Origin: Tenrec ecaudatus
Taxonomy: Eukaryota; Chordata; Mammalia; Afrosoricida; Tenrecidae
DNA: 64,000 nucleotides
Assembly (NCBI RefSeq): GCF_050624435.1
Contig: NC_134538.1
Location: 123,920,937-123,984,936, forward strand
Direction: 5' to 3'
In this document: in pieces, positions 25,836 through 37,330 of the stretch
How positions within the stretch are numbered: the stretch's first letter is position 1
Layout of the letters: each line of letters opens with the position of its first letter
Position numbers and translations under genes: made by a program
Notes under the pieces: model-generated
Told to the model about the DNA's origin: nothing
The model's input: only the letters and a program-made list of their open reading frames with translations
Databases searched by the model: none

Positions 25836-26320
25836 TGTGGGGGATTAGACCAGCTCTCCCGCATCAAGCTGCGTCTGAAATGAGGCGTGCGGATGAAATG
25901 AAAAGAAAGAGACATGTACAAAGCATGGGATTGGGAGGACGACAGTCTGATGGACTGAAGCACCCAGTACATTCAAAGCTTGGTTTTTATACTCTTCTTA
26001 CAAGGGATTGGTTACAATACAAGCATCAAGGAACTTAAGAAACATTCTTAAACTCTTATCTATGCAAAGGTTGCTTAACTAGTCACACTTTGTTAACATT
26101 AGAATAATAAAAACACTATGTTCTAAGACAAGCACACAGATATGCAAGATTCAAGAGAACCTGAAAGAGATCATAAATAACTGAGTTATCTCTCAATGTT
26201 TTTAGCAGCAAGGTCACAAATAACAGTCATTTTGCAATGCTTTTGTCTGCAAAGACACAGAGACACAGGGGAGTAATTGGTCAACCATCAGTACACCTTG
26301 ATCAGCTGATACTTCCTACA
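25836..26320 (-). mobile_element. Solo LTR (endogenous retrovirus-like)
   Basis: On the minus strand it runs TGTAGGAAGTATC ... CCCCCACA, 485 bp. A CCAAT box is at about 26006-26012 and a TATAAAAA box at about 25984-25993, spaced as in an LTR promoter. No retroviral coding sequence is seen on either side, and I find no exact target-site duplication, so it is probably an old solo LTR. Confidence 0.75.
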
Positions 26321-27574
26321 CTCTGTCGCTAGCTAACTTTATCTGTCTCTTAAAGAATTTATTCCTTTTGCCCATTTGGATGGAGTAGGGCCGGGGACTG
26401 TTCATTTGACAACTTGCATTCAGCCCTGCATGAGGGCCCCACCCCCCACCCCCCAACCCCATCATGATGACACATAAACCCCTCTGAGCCTTGCTTCCCA
26501 ACGACTTCTCCTGAGCCCAGTAGAAAGTCTTTGCAGTCGGAAATCGGTGCCTTTCTTCTTCCTGGCTCATACAAAAATGGACGCTGGACTCATCTCACTC
26601 CTGCAATGGCAAGTACGTGTGCCCCAAGCCCGGGCAACCCAATGGATCACTTTAAGTGCTGTTCCCAAGGAAGCCTTTGGCTCAAAGTCATCAGAACCGT
26701 TGGAGATGCCTGCGGCTTTATGTCGGAGCTTGCTGATATTTGCATACTCAATCACGGACCCCATGCCATGTTTACAAGGCAGTCGCTGCCCCCTGCGTCT
26801 GGGAAGGCACGGGTCAGTTTGTTAAGGACGGAGCCGTTTCAGAGATGACACACAATCAGAGACAACCACGGCTGCAGAGTGGCTGCTGCCCCGTGGGCTT
26901 CAGCCGTCCCAGGGTTCCTGAGGAATGGGGAACTGGGATCCTAGCAACGAACCGCAGGGGGCGACTGTGGCTTTTGGTTTATCGATCTGTGAATGTTTAA
27001 ACAAGAAAGAAAGCTTTGTCTCTGTTCTATTTCCTTGTGGGTGCCGCCCTTTGGACTCCCTATTTGCGTTATTGTACAATTCTCTCCAGGAAAATTGGGC
27101 TTCTCAGCCCGTTTGCACCTTCTCACTCATACACATCTGGACATGTTAGATTGAAAATTGGAAAATGCAAGAGCATTCACAGACCATGCAAAAATGAGAG
27201 TGGGAACCGCCAAGCCCATTTCTCATTCTCAGTGGGGGGCAGGGGGGGGTTGGAATCATACAGGCTGATTGGGGAATTGGTGTTTCCTGGGGAGTTTGCT
27301 GAGGCTCCCAAGCAACTCACTCTGCCCTCCGCTTTCTTCAGCACAGCAGCCAACCATGTGCAGAATTTGCAGTGCCAGCGTCCCCCCGTAATTACAGAAC
27401 CCTCTGATCAGGAAATAATGGCTTATGCCCCTTACTCTTCTTCCCACTGCTCCCCACCAGCACCACCCTCAAGGAGCACAGATTTGGAGAGACACCGTCA
27501 CTATCCCCCAGCCAAAGAACCAGAGCTGTTGTGGACCACTGCTTGGGGTTAAACCCTTACCAGAAACCCCAAAG
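26321..27574. other. Unrecognised sequence
   Basis: A 178-codon plus-strand frame (27016-27552) has no domain I recognise and no intron or start context to support it. A C-rich low-complexity patch lies at about 26434-26460. Confidence 0.35.
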
Positions 27575-27750
27575 CCACTGACAGAGAGTGGATTTCAGTT
27601 CATAGGGACCCTCTGTAGGCCTCTGGGGCTGTAAATCTGCGGAAGCAGTCAGCCTCATCTTTTTCCACTCAGTAGCTGGTGGGTTTGAACCACTGACCTT
27701 GCAGTAAACAATCCAGCGCTGATCCAACAGCACCACCAGGGTTTCCCAGA
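27575..27750 (-). mobile_element. AfroSINE-type SINE
   Basis: Plus-strand words 'gcagtcagcctcatctttt', 'gtgggtttgaaccactgacc', 'ttgcagtaaacaatccagcg' and 'caccaccagggtttcc' are the reverse complement of the SINE B box, A box and 5' end. Confidence 0.85.
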
Positions 27751-28559
27751 GGAGGAGGGGAATGCCTTTCATTCCTGCTCTGAAAGCCAGACACAGTTAA
27801 CTTCTCACCCAGGTTATGCTGACAGCCCTGTAGAGCAATGCCAAGATCTGACTCATAGAGGAGCCTGGAGAGGACCATCCCTCAGGCACCCCAAGGTCCC
27901 ATCTTCCCCCCCACCCGCACTCCCACCCCCACTTCAACCCCTGGGAACTGCGAATACCTTCCAGGACGTTAACCCTTGCCTGCCAAGTTACAAATTGGAA
28001 CATTCAAAGGCATTGCCACAGTCAGATTTATCTGTATTGCCTCATTTTTCTGCCCTTAAAAAAATACTGTTAAGTGGTGTTGAATCAGACATACTAAATG
28101 CGACAGGGAGTGCTGGCCAGAGAAAACCATACCTCCAGTTTCACAAGTGCCCTTCTGCTGGGCAGCTGTCCCACCCCCACCCCATGCTCCCCCTGGGCCC
28201 CACCACCTTGATCACTCAGGGCTCCTCGCTCAAAGCATCCTCCCTGCTGAGCAGGCCCCAGGGGAGGTGAATAGTTCTGGTTCAGAAGCACATGCAGCTG
28301 TGTCCAAGAGGCAGCTTAATGTAGATTCACTGTGAAGTGAGGGCTGAGGTGGGGAGATCTTCACTTGATTATGGAAGGAAATAATCAAGTCTCCCTCAAG
28401 CACATGTGGCTGTCCCTTGTACTCAAAACAGCCAAGCCTTCTCAATTCAGACCCTGTGGGCCCAAAGCTTCTGAAGGAAAACGGGGTGGATCCTTAAGAG
28501 GAAGTCCCATGGGATGTGAATGAATGGGGGCATTGAACTCAGGGTACCAGATTGTGTCT
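27751..28559. other. Unrecognised sequence
   Basis: No exon or repeat recognised; C-rich around 27905-27945 and 28170-28205. Confidence 0.35.
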
Positions 28560-28815
28560 CAGGATACCAGAGGCTCACGGTTGGTGTTGTTGTTCACTAC
28601 TCAACTGCTAAGCTAGCTGTTAGTGGTTCAGACTCGCCAAGCCTCTCCATGGGGAAAAACGATGAGGCATGACCACTGCACACAGGGCCTTGCTGTTCAA
28701 ATATGCTGGCGTAGCCTCAGTCCATCACGTTATGGAAAACCCTATGGGGCAGTTCTAATCTGTCCTGTAGGGTTGCGCTGAGTGCGGATTGACACATGGG
28801 AGTGGGTTTGGATTA
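28560..28815 (+). mobile_element. SINE with a distinctive internal block
   Basis: A tRNA-SINE body with 'atgctggcgtagcctcagtc' before the usual 'gaaaaccctatggggcagt' region. The internal block is absent from the other SINEs here except 29365-29510, so the two define a subfamily. Confidence 0.75.
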
Positions 28816-28876
28816 GGTTAGGGTGCTTCTCTCTCTGGGCTCCCCTACACCCCTGCTTTGCAATCCTGCGCGACCT

Positions 28877-28877
<1 letters not shown>

Positions 28878-28919
<42 letters not shown>
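28878..28919. repeat. (CAG)14 trinucleotide repeat
   Basis: Fourteen uninterrupted CAG units. It lies in a 101-codon frame that would give 14 alanines, but nothing else supports coding. Confidence 0.98.
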
Positions 28920-28920
<1 letters not shown>

Positions 28921-29364
28921 GTTCTGGAGTGAGAGAATAAGCGGCGTTCACCAAGAAATGGATGACAAACCAGTCCTCCCAGCTCCAGGGAAGCCTCCTG
29001 GAGACATAAGAAATGGCACCAGTGAGAGTACTCCCTGTGGAATCTCCCTGCGGAATAGGCATTCTATGCGAACAAGACTCAGGAGCTTAAATGGCACAGG
29101 GCCCCGAGTGGTGGCCTGCCTTCTTTGAATGCCTCATGTTCCATGTTCATGTGACTCATGTAGTGTCATGCTACAACAGTGACCTTGGAAGTTGTGGGTC
29201 CATGAGCTTGAGACTAAACAACATTTAGCCTCAATGGTTTATTCCAAGGAAGCGTGCATGCACATTAAGGCAGCAGGGCAGTAAAGGAATGAGGACCGAG
29301 GTTAGCAGGACAGGTATGCCAACCCTTCTCCGCTTGAGATGACATAGACAGAGTGGCTCAGAGA

Positions 29365-29510
29365 GACTCATCAAAACCCAGCCCACTCCTGTGGAGCCAA
29401 TCCCCACTCACTCCTACAGGACAGATTAGAACTGCCCCATAAGGTTTTCCATAGCTTGATGGGCTGAGGCTACGCCAGCATATTTGGACAGCAAGAACCT
29501 GTGTGCAATG
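29365..29510 (-). mobile_element. SINE of the same subfamily, inverted
   Basis: Its reverse complement matches 28660-28805, including 'atgctggcgtagcctcagcc' and 'cagttctaatctgtcctgta'. The two copies form an inverted pair enclosing the CAG repeat. Confidence 0.8.
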
Positions 29511-29544
29511 GATTTGTACCGAATTTGTCAGCACACATTAGTTG

Positions 29545-29750
29545 TTATGTGAAAAGATGTGAAAAGATCACGGGCTTGTAATCACACTCACCTGGGACCA
29601 ACTCTTTGTTCCATCACATTCTCAGTGTATGAACATGAGTTACTTAACCTTTCAGAGTTTCCATTTCCTTATCAATAAAATGATGTAATAAAAGCTATCC
29701 TTCAAGATTGGTGTGAGGATGAAACAAAGCAATGTACATGTTCCAGGATA
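29545..29750 (+). mobile_element. MIR
   Basis: 'atcacgggcttgtaatcaca', 'cacctgggaccaactc', 'gagttacttaacctttcag', 'tttccttatcaataaaatga' and 'gtgaggatgaaacaaag' follow the MIR consensus order. Confidence 0.85.
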
Positions 29751-29799
29751 TGGTTCAGCTGCATGTGGCAAAAACCGAAAGAGCAGGTTCCTTACCTAC

Positions 29800-29925
29800 C
29801 AGGTGATCTGCTCCTACAGAGAACAGCCAAGAGAAAGCCGGGAGCGGCAGTTCTGCTCCGTCTCCTGAAGTCACTGGGAGTCAGCACAAACTTGATGGTG
29901 CACGACAACAACAACCACACAAAAA
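29800..29925 (+). mobile_element. SINE 3' half
   Basis: 'ggcagttctgctccgtctcc', 'gtcactgggagtcagcac' and an 'acaacaacaaccacac' tail match the SINE 3' half ending in (ACA)n. Confidence 0.65.
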
Positions 29926-29971
29926 ACGAAGTTGATTTTCTTTCACATAATACAAAATCAAACATTCGTAG

Positions 29972-30469
29972 TGTGTTAGTCCAGGTTGACTAGAGAAACA
30001 GATCCAGAGATGCTTGTGTGTATAAGAGAGAACTTTATATATCAAAGAGCAATTGTACATTAAAAAAACATCCCAACCCAGTACAGATCAAGTCCATAAG
30101 TCCGACATTACCCCATATGTCCATACTAGCCCATACATTCCTCTTTAGACTCACACAACACATGGAATGACACTGAATTCAGGAAGAGCACAGGCCAGTG
30201 GGTGGAAAGTCTTGTGGATCCAGTGGTAGTGGAAGCATCTCAGCGCTGGCAGGGGTCTCCACGTGGCTCCTCCAGGTTCAGGGCTCTGGTTCCATTAGTG
30301 TAACTCCATGTGCCTTGTCAACAGGAAAATCAAGCAAAGAGTCTATCTGGCCTCCAGTGAGCTACTTATCTGCATCATGCCTCCAAATGAGGTCATCAAG
30401 CTGTAACCTGATTGACAGGCTAGACTCCACCCCTTTCTCAAGTTGACAGTAGATTATGTAACTGCCACA
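29972..30469 (+). mobile_element. TGTGTTAGTC repeat, copy B
   Basis: Runs from TGTGTTAGTCCAGGTTGACT to GTAACTGCCACA. It is closely similar along its whole length to copy D (54975-55475): 'tcaaagagcaattgtacatt', 'taccccatatgtccatact', 'gtggaaagtcttgtggatcc', 'ctgattgacaggctagactc'. There is no poly(A), no open frame and no clear target-site duplication. Confidence 0.9.
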
Positions 30470-31014
30470 AGTGCAGGGTAGCTCTGTATTCCAGACAAAA
30501 CTGTGCCATAAGATTACTGTGGATGTAATAGTTGGAGGTGACCCCTAAGCCTTTCTCCCACAGCACTGCTAGGCGGGCTCAGACGGCCGCACATCAGGTT
30601 CATAGTTGAACTCAAACCATTTGAGTCATTCAGGAGCCTTTTGCAGAACATAGAGAAGGTAGGTGGAGGGAAGGGGGAGCTTCCTTTTACACAGGATGGG
30701 TGTTTGATCTGCTTTACCTGGGACAGTCCCATTTACACCAGGTTGGACATAATTACCAAATGGCAAGCATTTTCACTCTAAAAAGCGACCTGATTGGACA
30801 GCAAGTGACTGATGACTCCACTTTGGAGAGAAACTGGAAAGAATTAAAAAATTTTTCCCTATAACTCACATATAATTTATAGCTGGAAGTTAATCTTTTC
30901 CATCTTTACACTGAAATATTACATTTTTATCCAAGTTAAGATATACTCAACAAACTACCATCAAGATATACTTTTATTCTTAATAATTTTTTTAAATTAC
31001 CTATTGTGATGGTT
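30470..31014. other. Unrecognised sequence
   Basis: AT-rich from about 30840 to 31005. No gene or repeat family recognised. Confidence 0.35.
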
Positions 31015-31245
31015 GGAGCCCCAGTGGCCTAGTGGTTACTATTTGGGCTGCTAACCCCAAGGTCAGCGGTTCAAAACCTTCAGCCACTCCTTGGTGGGGA
31101 AGTTGAGGCTTTTTATCTCCATAATGAGTTACAGTCTCCGGAAACTCAAGTGGAGAGCCTTCTACCCTATCCTGTAGGGTCACTATGAGTGCGTCTCCAC
31201 TCGATGGCAGTGAATCTGAGGTTTGGGGTTTTTGTTGTTTTGTTT
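31015..31245 (+). mobile_element. AfroSINE-type SINE
   Basis: Nearly full length: 'gagccccagtggcctagtgg', 'gggctgctaaccccaaggtc', 'agcggttcaaaacc', 'gggtcactatgagtgcgtc', 'cactcgatggcagtgaat' and a GTTTGGGG-type tail. Confidence 0.92.
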
Positions 31246-31606
31246 TATTGTGATGATTAAGGTGTATATCGAGTTGGTGAGGCCATGAGTCTCAGTGATT
31301 TGGCAGATGATGTGTTTTCATCTTCCATTTTGTGGTCTGATACGAATAGTCCATCAGTAGAAAGAGGAGTATCCTTGGGCGTGCCTGGTATCCAATATAT
31401 ATGGATGTTCTAGCAAAGCCTGTCCTCATCTGACCCCTGGTGCCTGGGACCTGAGCCAGCAGTCTGCTTCCTGAGCTGCCACTTTGGGGGACATCAGCCC
31501 CTGCAGCCATGTGAGTCAAGCTCAGCCTCCAGCTTGATATCTGACTCACGGATTGAGACTTTCCAGCTTCCACAATTACATATGCCATTTCCTTGAAATC
31601 TCTCTC

Positions 31607-31608
<2 letters not shown>

Positions 31609-31651
<43 letters not shown>

Positions 31652-31654
31652 CAC
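31609..31654. repeat. (GT)n(GC)n microsatellite
   Basis: About 18 GT units then GCGCGCGCACGC, touching the left arm of the palindromic element. Confidence 0.97.
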
Positions 31655-31825
31655 GCTTCAAAAAATTCATTAAAATTGTTCATTTTCTTCTAATTCCATT
31701 TTTTCAAGGAACTTGTAAAATTTCCCCCTCATGTTTGTTTGTTTGTACATAAACATGAGGAGGCTTTAAAAGTTCCTGGGGAAATGGAATTAAAAGATAA
31801 CATTTTTCCATGAACGTTTTGAAGC
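31655..31825. mobile_element. Palindromic mariner-like MITE
   Basis: Two arms of about 75 bp are imperfect reverse complements: 'gcttcaaaaaattcatt...aattccatttttt...cccctcatgttt' on the left, and 'aaacatgagg...atggaattaaaag...cgttttgaagc' on the right. The loop is short. The outer words 'cttcaaaa..gttcat' are those of a mammalian mariner-derived MITE. No coding sequence remains. Confidence 0.75.
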
Positions 31826-31842
31826 CCATAAATATATATTTT

Positions 31843-31867
31843 CACACACACACACACACACACACAC
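31843..31867. repeat. (CA)n microsatellite
   Basis: About 12 CA units. It is complementary to the GT tract on the other side of the palindromic element. Confidence 0.97.
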
Positions 31868-33009
31868 CTGTTTGCCCCCTCTAGAGAGCCCAGTCTAAGA
31901 CACTATGCATAACGGTGACACTGTATTATTAGCCAGAGAAGGTTTCAGTAGAAGTGCAGCCTCTGCAGTTCTTAGTCCCCTGATGGCTGGAAAAGTCCAC
32001 TGGGGCAGCTCCAACGTAAGTAAAGAGAGCTTTTAAAGGAGCAGAGTCGTGCTCCCAAAACCCTCCTGTACTCCAAAGTGCTTTTCCCTTCAGAAAAACA
32101 GAATTTTGTTTCTTTGAAGGAAATACAAAAATGCTTTCAAGGAACAGCACAGAGCAGCATTTGGAGCCCAGAGCTATTTGTCAAAATCTGTGCAACCCTG
32201 AAAACTTGGGGTGATGCACCCCAAGAAGGGAAAGCCAGCTGCAGGCTTCTCCCTTCCAGTAACCCTCTTGCTCCCCTTTCTCACACCCAGCCCCCAAGCC
32301 AGCCCCAGGCACCCCAGCCACTGGGCACCCCAATCACATTCCCAGCTTCTCTGAGCGCTTCCCTGCAGCACAGTTTGCTCATTTGAAAACTAAAGACTCG
32401 GTGGGGGATTTTCCTGCTTCACATCAAGATGGTGAAGGTTAATGAGGGAGCGCATCATAGTGCACCTTAAGCACAACAGGACAGAGAGGCTTTGAAATAC
32501 TGAAGGGAGACCAACCATGCTACATGGATGGACCGCGGTGGAATCCCCACCACCCCTGCACTATCACTTATTAGTTATGTGACTTTGGGCAAGTGGCTTA
32601 CACCTGCTCCCCTCACTGTCCTCTCCCAGAAAATGAAGATTAATAAGATCTGCCCTGCTAAGGGCATGGGAATGAAGTCAGTAAGTGTGCCCGTCCCAGA
32701 GGGGTTGCCCCCACCCACCCCACCCACCCCCTGTCAGCCTGCCCCCCCCCGCCTCCGTCCCTGATCTGAGGACTAAAGAGGTGCGTTCTATGTACATTAT
32801 CCCAGTCTCCTTGCTCCTCCTGTTTCCCTGTTTTGCTATTTCACTGCATGTTGGTGGACCACACAGTAAGCTGGAGCTAACCGTAAGAAAACCTAGACAT
32901 GAAATGAAATTCTTAGAGATCAGTATTGTCCTTTGCCATTTTCAGCTTATAGACGCATCGCAAGGAGCCCTCTTTGCACCGTACTTCAGCACTTGGCTCA
33001 AGTTAACCT
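31868..33009. other. Unrecognised sequence with a MIR-like patch at 32540-32665
   Basis: MIR words are present at 32560-32660 ('tgactttgggcaagtggctt', 'ccagaaaatgaagattaata'). C-rich low-complexity patches lie at about 32706-32760. No exon recognised. Confidence 0.4.
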
Positions 33010-33169
33010 AAAGGTTGGTGATTGACACGTCTGAGCCACTCCATGGGGCCAAGCTGTGGAGCAGCTGGTGGATTTGAACTGCTCCTCTTTGTGTTGGGGA
33101 CCCGATGGAACTGTTCTGCTCTGGCACATGGGGTCAGTATGAATGGGATGGCAGTGCGTTGGCACGTCG
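33010..33169 (-). mobile_element. Diverged SINE
   Basis: Words such as 'ggtggatttgaactgctcct' are in the reverse order of the SINE body. The boundaries are unclear. Confidence 0.45.
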
Positions 33170-33340
33170 TGAAGGCACACTGGTAGTGAAAGCACTGGTT
33201 CCTAACAAAAAGATGAGCAGTTCAAATCCCCCAGCTGCTCCCCAGGAGAAAGCGGTGATGGCCAGTTCCCCTAAAGATTACAGTCTTGGAAACCCTATGG
33301 GGCAGTGCTGTTGCTCCCTCTTATAGGCTCACGATGATTC
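33170..33340 (+). mobile_element. AfroSINE-type SINE
   Basis: 'agatgagcagttcaaatccc', 'cagctgctccccaggagaaa' and 'cttggaaaccctatggggca' are in family order. The 3' end is diverged. Confidence 0.75.
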
Positions 33341-34649
33341 AAGATCTACTTAACATTCCATAATTGCTTGTGGTCTTTTGTGGTAGCAAAGCTGAAATTG
33401 GCTGGCTTGTCCGTCATTCTTTCAGGCAATACTCACAACGATAGCATTACATGCCCATTGAATAAACAGAAAGCATTGGTCGAAGGACCAAATTCACTCC
33501 AACTATGCACTTGGCAACTGGGCTTGTTAGGGACTGAACGCACATATCTGAGGAGAGAATTTTCTCCATTCGCAATATTCCCTCTGTGCAAATGTGTCAC
33601 AGTATCCTACTCCCAGAAAGGGTATTTAACCCAGAAAATCAAATCCTAATGCATTTCTTCTCATCTGTAATTGCTCTTCTAAAGTTCTCTTTCATTGGCC
33701 TCAGGAAACCCTGCCCCTGCCACAGCTGCTGCTCTCTCTTAAGATCTCTCTGTCAGCATTCCTACCTGACAGAAAGGTCAGACCACATTGTCAGTCAGTG
33801 AATCTCAGGGAGGGCTTTCTCGTGTCATTGGATTTCATCTGGACCCACTGTCACGCTCCTTCTGCCCCCGACCCCCGTACCAGGCTCGACCGCTGGTTTC
33901 CAGGATGCTCTCAGGAATCTCCTAAGCATTTGCCTTGTGGTCTCAAATATTCTGTAGCATCATTTACTTCCTCAAATCACTTGTCTGGGACTAGATGTCA
34001 GTGGGATCTGACTGTGCAGAAAAGACCAAGATGGCAAGTCCAGCTGCTCGATACAGTGTAGCAGTTGCCACCGTCAAAGAGAGGCAGACATTTGCCTGAA
34101 GAAGAGAAGGATTTAGGACTACAACACGCACCATGGAGTGTGACAGCTACTGTTAGAAACTCAATATGTGAATGTTTCATGAATAAATAAATGTGGCTTA
34201 AATATTTACCCAGGCAGCCCCCTTTTTAGAAGCAATCCAGCTTTGCTACCTAGAAGGCTTGCCCAATCCCACTTTGTGCAGAGCTGCCTGGGAGGAAAGC
34301 CCCAGCAATCAGAACGTAACCTGCACGAGGACTTATGTACTTAACCTACGTGGCTTGAGCAATGGCTTTGCCGTTCTGGAATTAGGCTCACGCTCCCACC
34401 CGGTTTAGCAGTCTCCGGAGCAGCCGTTCTCGCCTGCAGGAATGGGTGGCAAAGACGCATTGGAACCACCTAAGGAAGTTCTCCAAACTGCAGAAGTTCC
34501 ACCTGCAGCACGCCCTCTTTCCAACAAATCCTGATCTGATCTGGATAGGAGAGGAACTATCTAGTTCTGCACAAGCTTTCAGATCCTCTGAATACATCTC
34601 TGCATGCACTTCCGTCCCTTCCACCCCATGTACACCTTTCCATAGAGAA
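33341..34649. other. Unrecognised sequence
   Basis: No exon, RNA gene or repeat recognised. It ends at the left target-site duplication of the L1. Confidence 0.35.
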
Positions 34650-34666
34650 GAACCAGCCCTTTTCTT

Positions 34667-36732
34667 TCTTTTTTTAAATTATTTTATTGGGGGCTCATAC
34701 AACTCTCATCACAATCCATGCATACATCCATTGTGTCAAGCAGATTTGTACATTTGTTGCCATCATCATTCTCAAAACATTTGCTTTAAAAAAATATTTG
34801 CTTTCTGCTTGAGCCCTTGTTATCAGCTCCTCATTTTCCTCTCCCTCCACACCCCCTGCTTCCTCATGAACCCTTGATAATTTATAAATTATTATTTTTT
34901 CATATCTTGCCCTGTCCGACATCTCCCTTCACCCGCTTTTCTGTTGTCCATTGCCCAGGGAGGAGGTCACATGTAGATCCTTGTAATCGGTTCCCCCTCT
35001 CTACCCCACCCTCTCTACACCCTCCAGTATCACCACTCTCAGCACTGGTCCTGAAGGGATCATCTGTCCTGGATTCCCTGTGTTTCCAGTCTCTATCTGT
35101 CCCAGTGTACATCCTCTGGTCTAGCCAGATTTGTAAAGTAGAATAGGGATCATGATAGTGGTGGGGAGGAAACATTTAGGAACTGAAGGAAAGTTGTATG
35201 TTTCATTGTTGCTACACTGCACCCAGACTAGCTTGTCTCCTCCCCATGACCCTTCTGTAAGGGAATGTCCAGTTGCCTACAGATGGGTCTTGGGTCCCCA
35301 ATCTGCACACACACACCCCTCATTCACAATGATTTGATTTTTTGTTCTGTGATGCCTGATCCCTTCGACATCTCATGACCACACAGGCTGGTATGCTTCT
35401 TCCATGTGGGCTTTGTTGCTTCTGAGCTAGATGGCCACTTGTTTACCTTCAAGCTTTTAAGACCTCAGACACTATATATTTTGATAGCCGGGCTCCATCA
35501 GCTTTCTTCGCCGCATTTGCTTATGCACCCGCTTTGTCTTCAGTGATCATGTTGGGAAGGTGAGCATCATGAAATGCCAGTTTAATAGAACAAAGTATTC
35601 TTGCATTGAGGGAGTACTTGAGTGGAGGCCCAATGTCCATCTGCTACCTTAATACTAACCCTCTAAATATATGCACATAGATCTATTTCCCCATCCTCAT
35701 ATATAAACATACTTACATGTGTACATGCCTTTATTTAGACCTCTATAAATGCCCATTTACCTCCTAGTCCGTTCCTCTATTTCCTTTTGCCTTTGTCTCA
35801 TCCCACTATCATGCTCAGCCTTCATTTGGGTTTCAGTAATTCCTCTTGGTTACATTACTTTTGATCATGCCCTACCAGGCCTCCTACACCCTCCTCACCA
35901 CATATTTGGATCACTTGTTGTTCCCTTGTCCCTGTGTTTTTTAACACCACTTCCTTTCCCCCACCTCCCCCTTTCCAATGTCCCCCTAAACCGTCGGTCC
36001 TGTTGTTTTCTCCTCCAGATTGTTCATCCAGCCTATCTTATTTATACAGACCTTCGAAGACAATAACTTGCACAAAACAAGACAGAGCAAAACAGAGTAA
36101 CAAAAGAAAACAAAACATGAACAACAACAAAAACTTAATGACAAAACAACAACAACAAAAAGGAAAAAAGCCTGTGGTTAGTTCAAGGACTATTTGTTGG
36201 CCTTTTGGGGTGTTTTCCAGTTGAGTTTGATGGGGTGCTAAGTCCTGACCCCAAAGTCTATTTTTGGGGACTTCATTGCTCTGTTCCCCTTGCTGTTCTG
36301 TTGCATGCCCTTAGTGTTTTGCCTCAGTGTGGTGGGATCAGATCAGGTGGAATTCCCACACTGTGTCTCCAGTGTTGTCCCCTGTAGGGCTATGGGTCAA
36401 TGAGGAATGTCATGTCTCATAGTGGGGCCAGCCATATGGTCTTCTCTGTGGATTGGCTGCTCTGAGTGGGAATATCATCCTCAAGGGTTGGTGGGCAAGA
36501 ATGTGCTCCATTCTCTCTTCCTCCCCCTTCATTTGCTCCCATGTGCTCTGATCAGACATGTCCCTCTCCCTGAGCTGTAGCTTCGGTGGTGTCCTCTGAA
36601 ATAAATTCTTCTGGGGGAAGGGACAGGTGTCCCCATAGTTGAGATTGAGGCCGGTCCCTAAGACCGCTCCACTGGTTCCATACTTCATGCTGCTATGTTG
36701 CATTCACATCTTGGAGCTCTGGGTTGAAGTCT
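34667..36732 (-). mobile_element. 5'-truncated young L1, about 2.07 kb of 3' UTR
   Basis: The longest copy of the family in the window. Its target-site duplication is GAACCAGCCCTTTTCTT (34650-34666) and GAACCAGCTCTTTTCAT (36733-36749). Reading the minus strand, the sequence starts upstream of the UTR parts seen in the other copies, includes an A/C-rich low-complexity stretch at 36065-36170, and ends at AGCCCCCAATAAAATAATTT. I recognise no ORF2 codons, so what is present is all 3' untranslated or the extreme 3' end of the LINE. Confidence 0.92.
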
Positions 36733-36749
36733 GAACCAGCTCTTTTCAT

Positions 36750-37009
36750 TGAAATAACAGCTGAATTTCCTAGACTCTACACTAACTGATGAGGTTTTGT
36801 GTGACTGACTTAAGCATAGAGGATACCAGAATCCAGTGGTATTATCTATTAAATAATTCTCTTCTGCACAGTACATAGTTTGCTTTCAAATTTCATTAAA
36901 ACATAATTAGCATGATAGGCCAGAATTCACCAGCAGAATTTGCTGTCATGATGGAACTATCTTACAAACCTGGACTTTTCCACTCAAGTATCCCCTAGAC
37001 ATATGTGGC
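36750..37009. other. Unrecognised spacer between L1 and RTE
   Basis: About 260 bp with no recognised element. Confidence 0.4.
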
Positions 37010-37090
37010 GTTGTTGTCATTGTCAGGTGCCATCGAGTTGGTTCTAGCGCAGTGTACGTGGACAGCAAAACAAAACACCATGAAATGTTC

Positions 37091-37330
37091 TCAAAGTCCC
37101 ATTCTTCTCAAAGCTATGCATAGTGTGTTGTGATTGACACAGTTGAATGCCTTAACACAGTCAATAAAGCACAAGTAAACATCTTCCTGGTGTTCTCTGC
37201 TATCAACCAAGATCCATCTGACATCAACAATGATAAATCCCTTTGTTCCATATCCTCTTCTAAATCCACCATGAATTCCTGGCAGCTCCCTGTCAATGTA
37301 CTGCAACCATTGTTGAATGATCTTCAGCAA
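37091..37330 (-). pseudogene. RTE reverse transcriptase fragment
   Basis: A 79-codon open stretch that carries the palm region: a 'WLQYIDRELPGIHGGFRRGY' segment, then CFIDCVKAFNCVNHN, the motif A region of RTE-class reverse transcriptases. The first aspartate of the DxxKAFD pattern is present, but the second is Asn. The YADD region lies in the deleted part. It is a relic within the larger element and is not a host gene. Confidence 0.88.

Noticed and set aside
27016..27552. 178-codon plus-strand open frame
   Set aside because: No similarity I can recognise, and no exon signals.
28823..29128. 101-codon frame with 14 alanines, and its antisense with a Cys run
   Set aside because: Both come from the (CAG)14 repeat. 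The flanks are SINE or unassigned, with no conserved protein motif.
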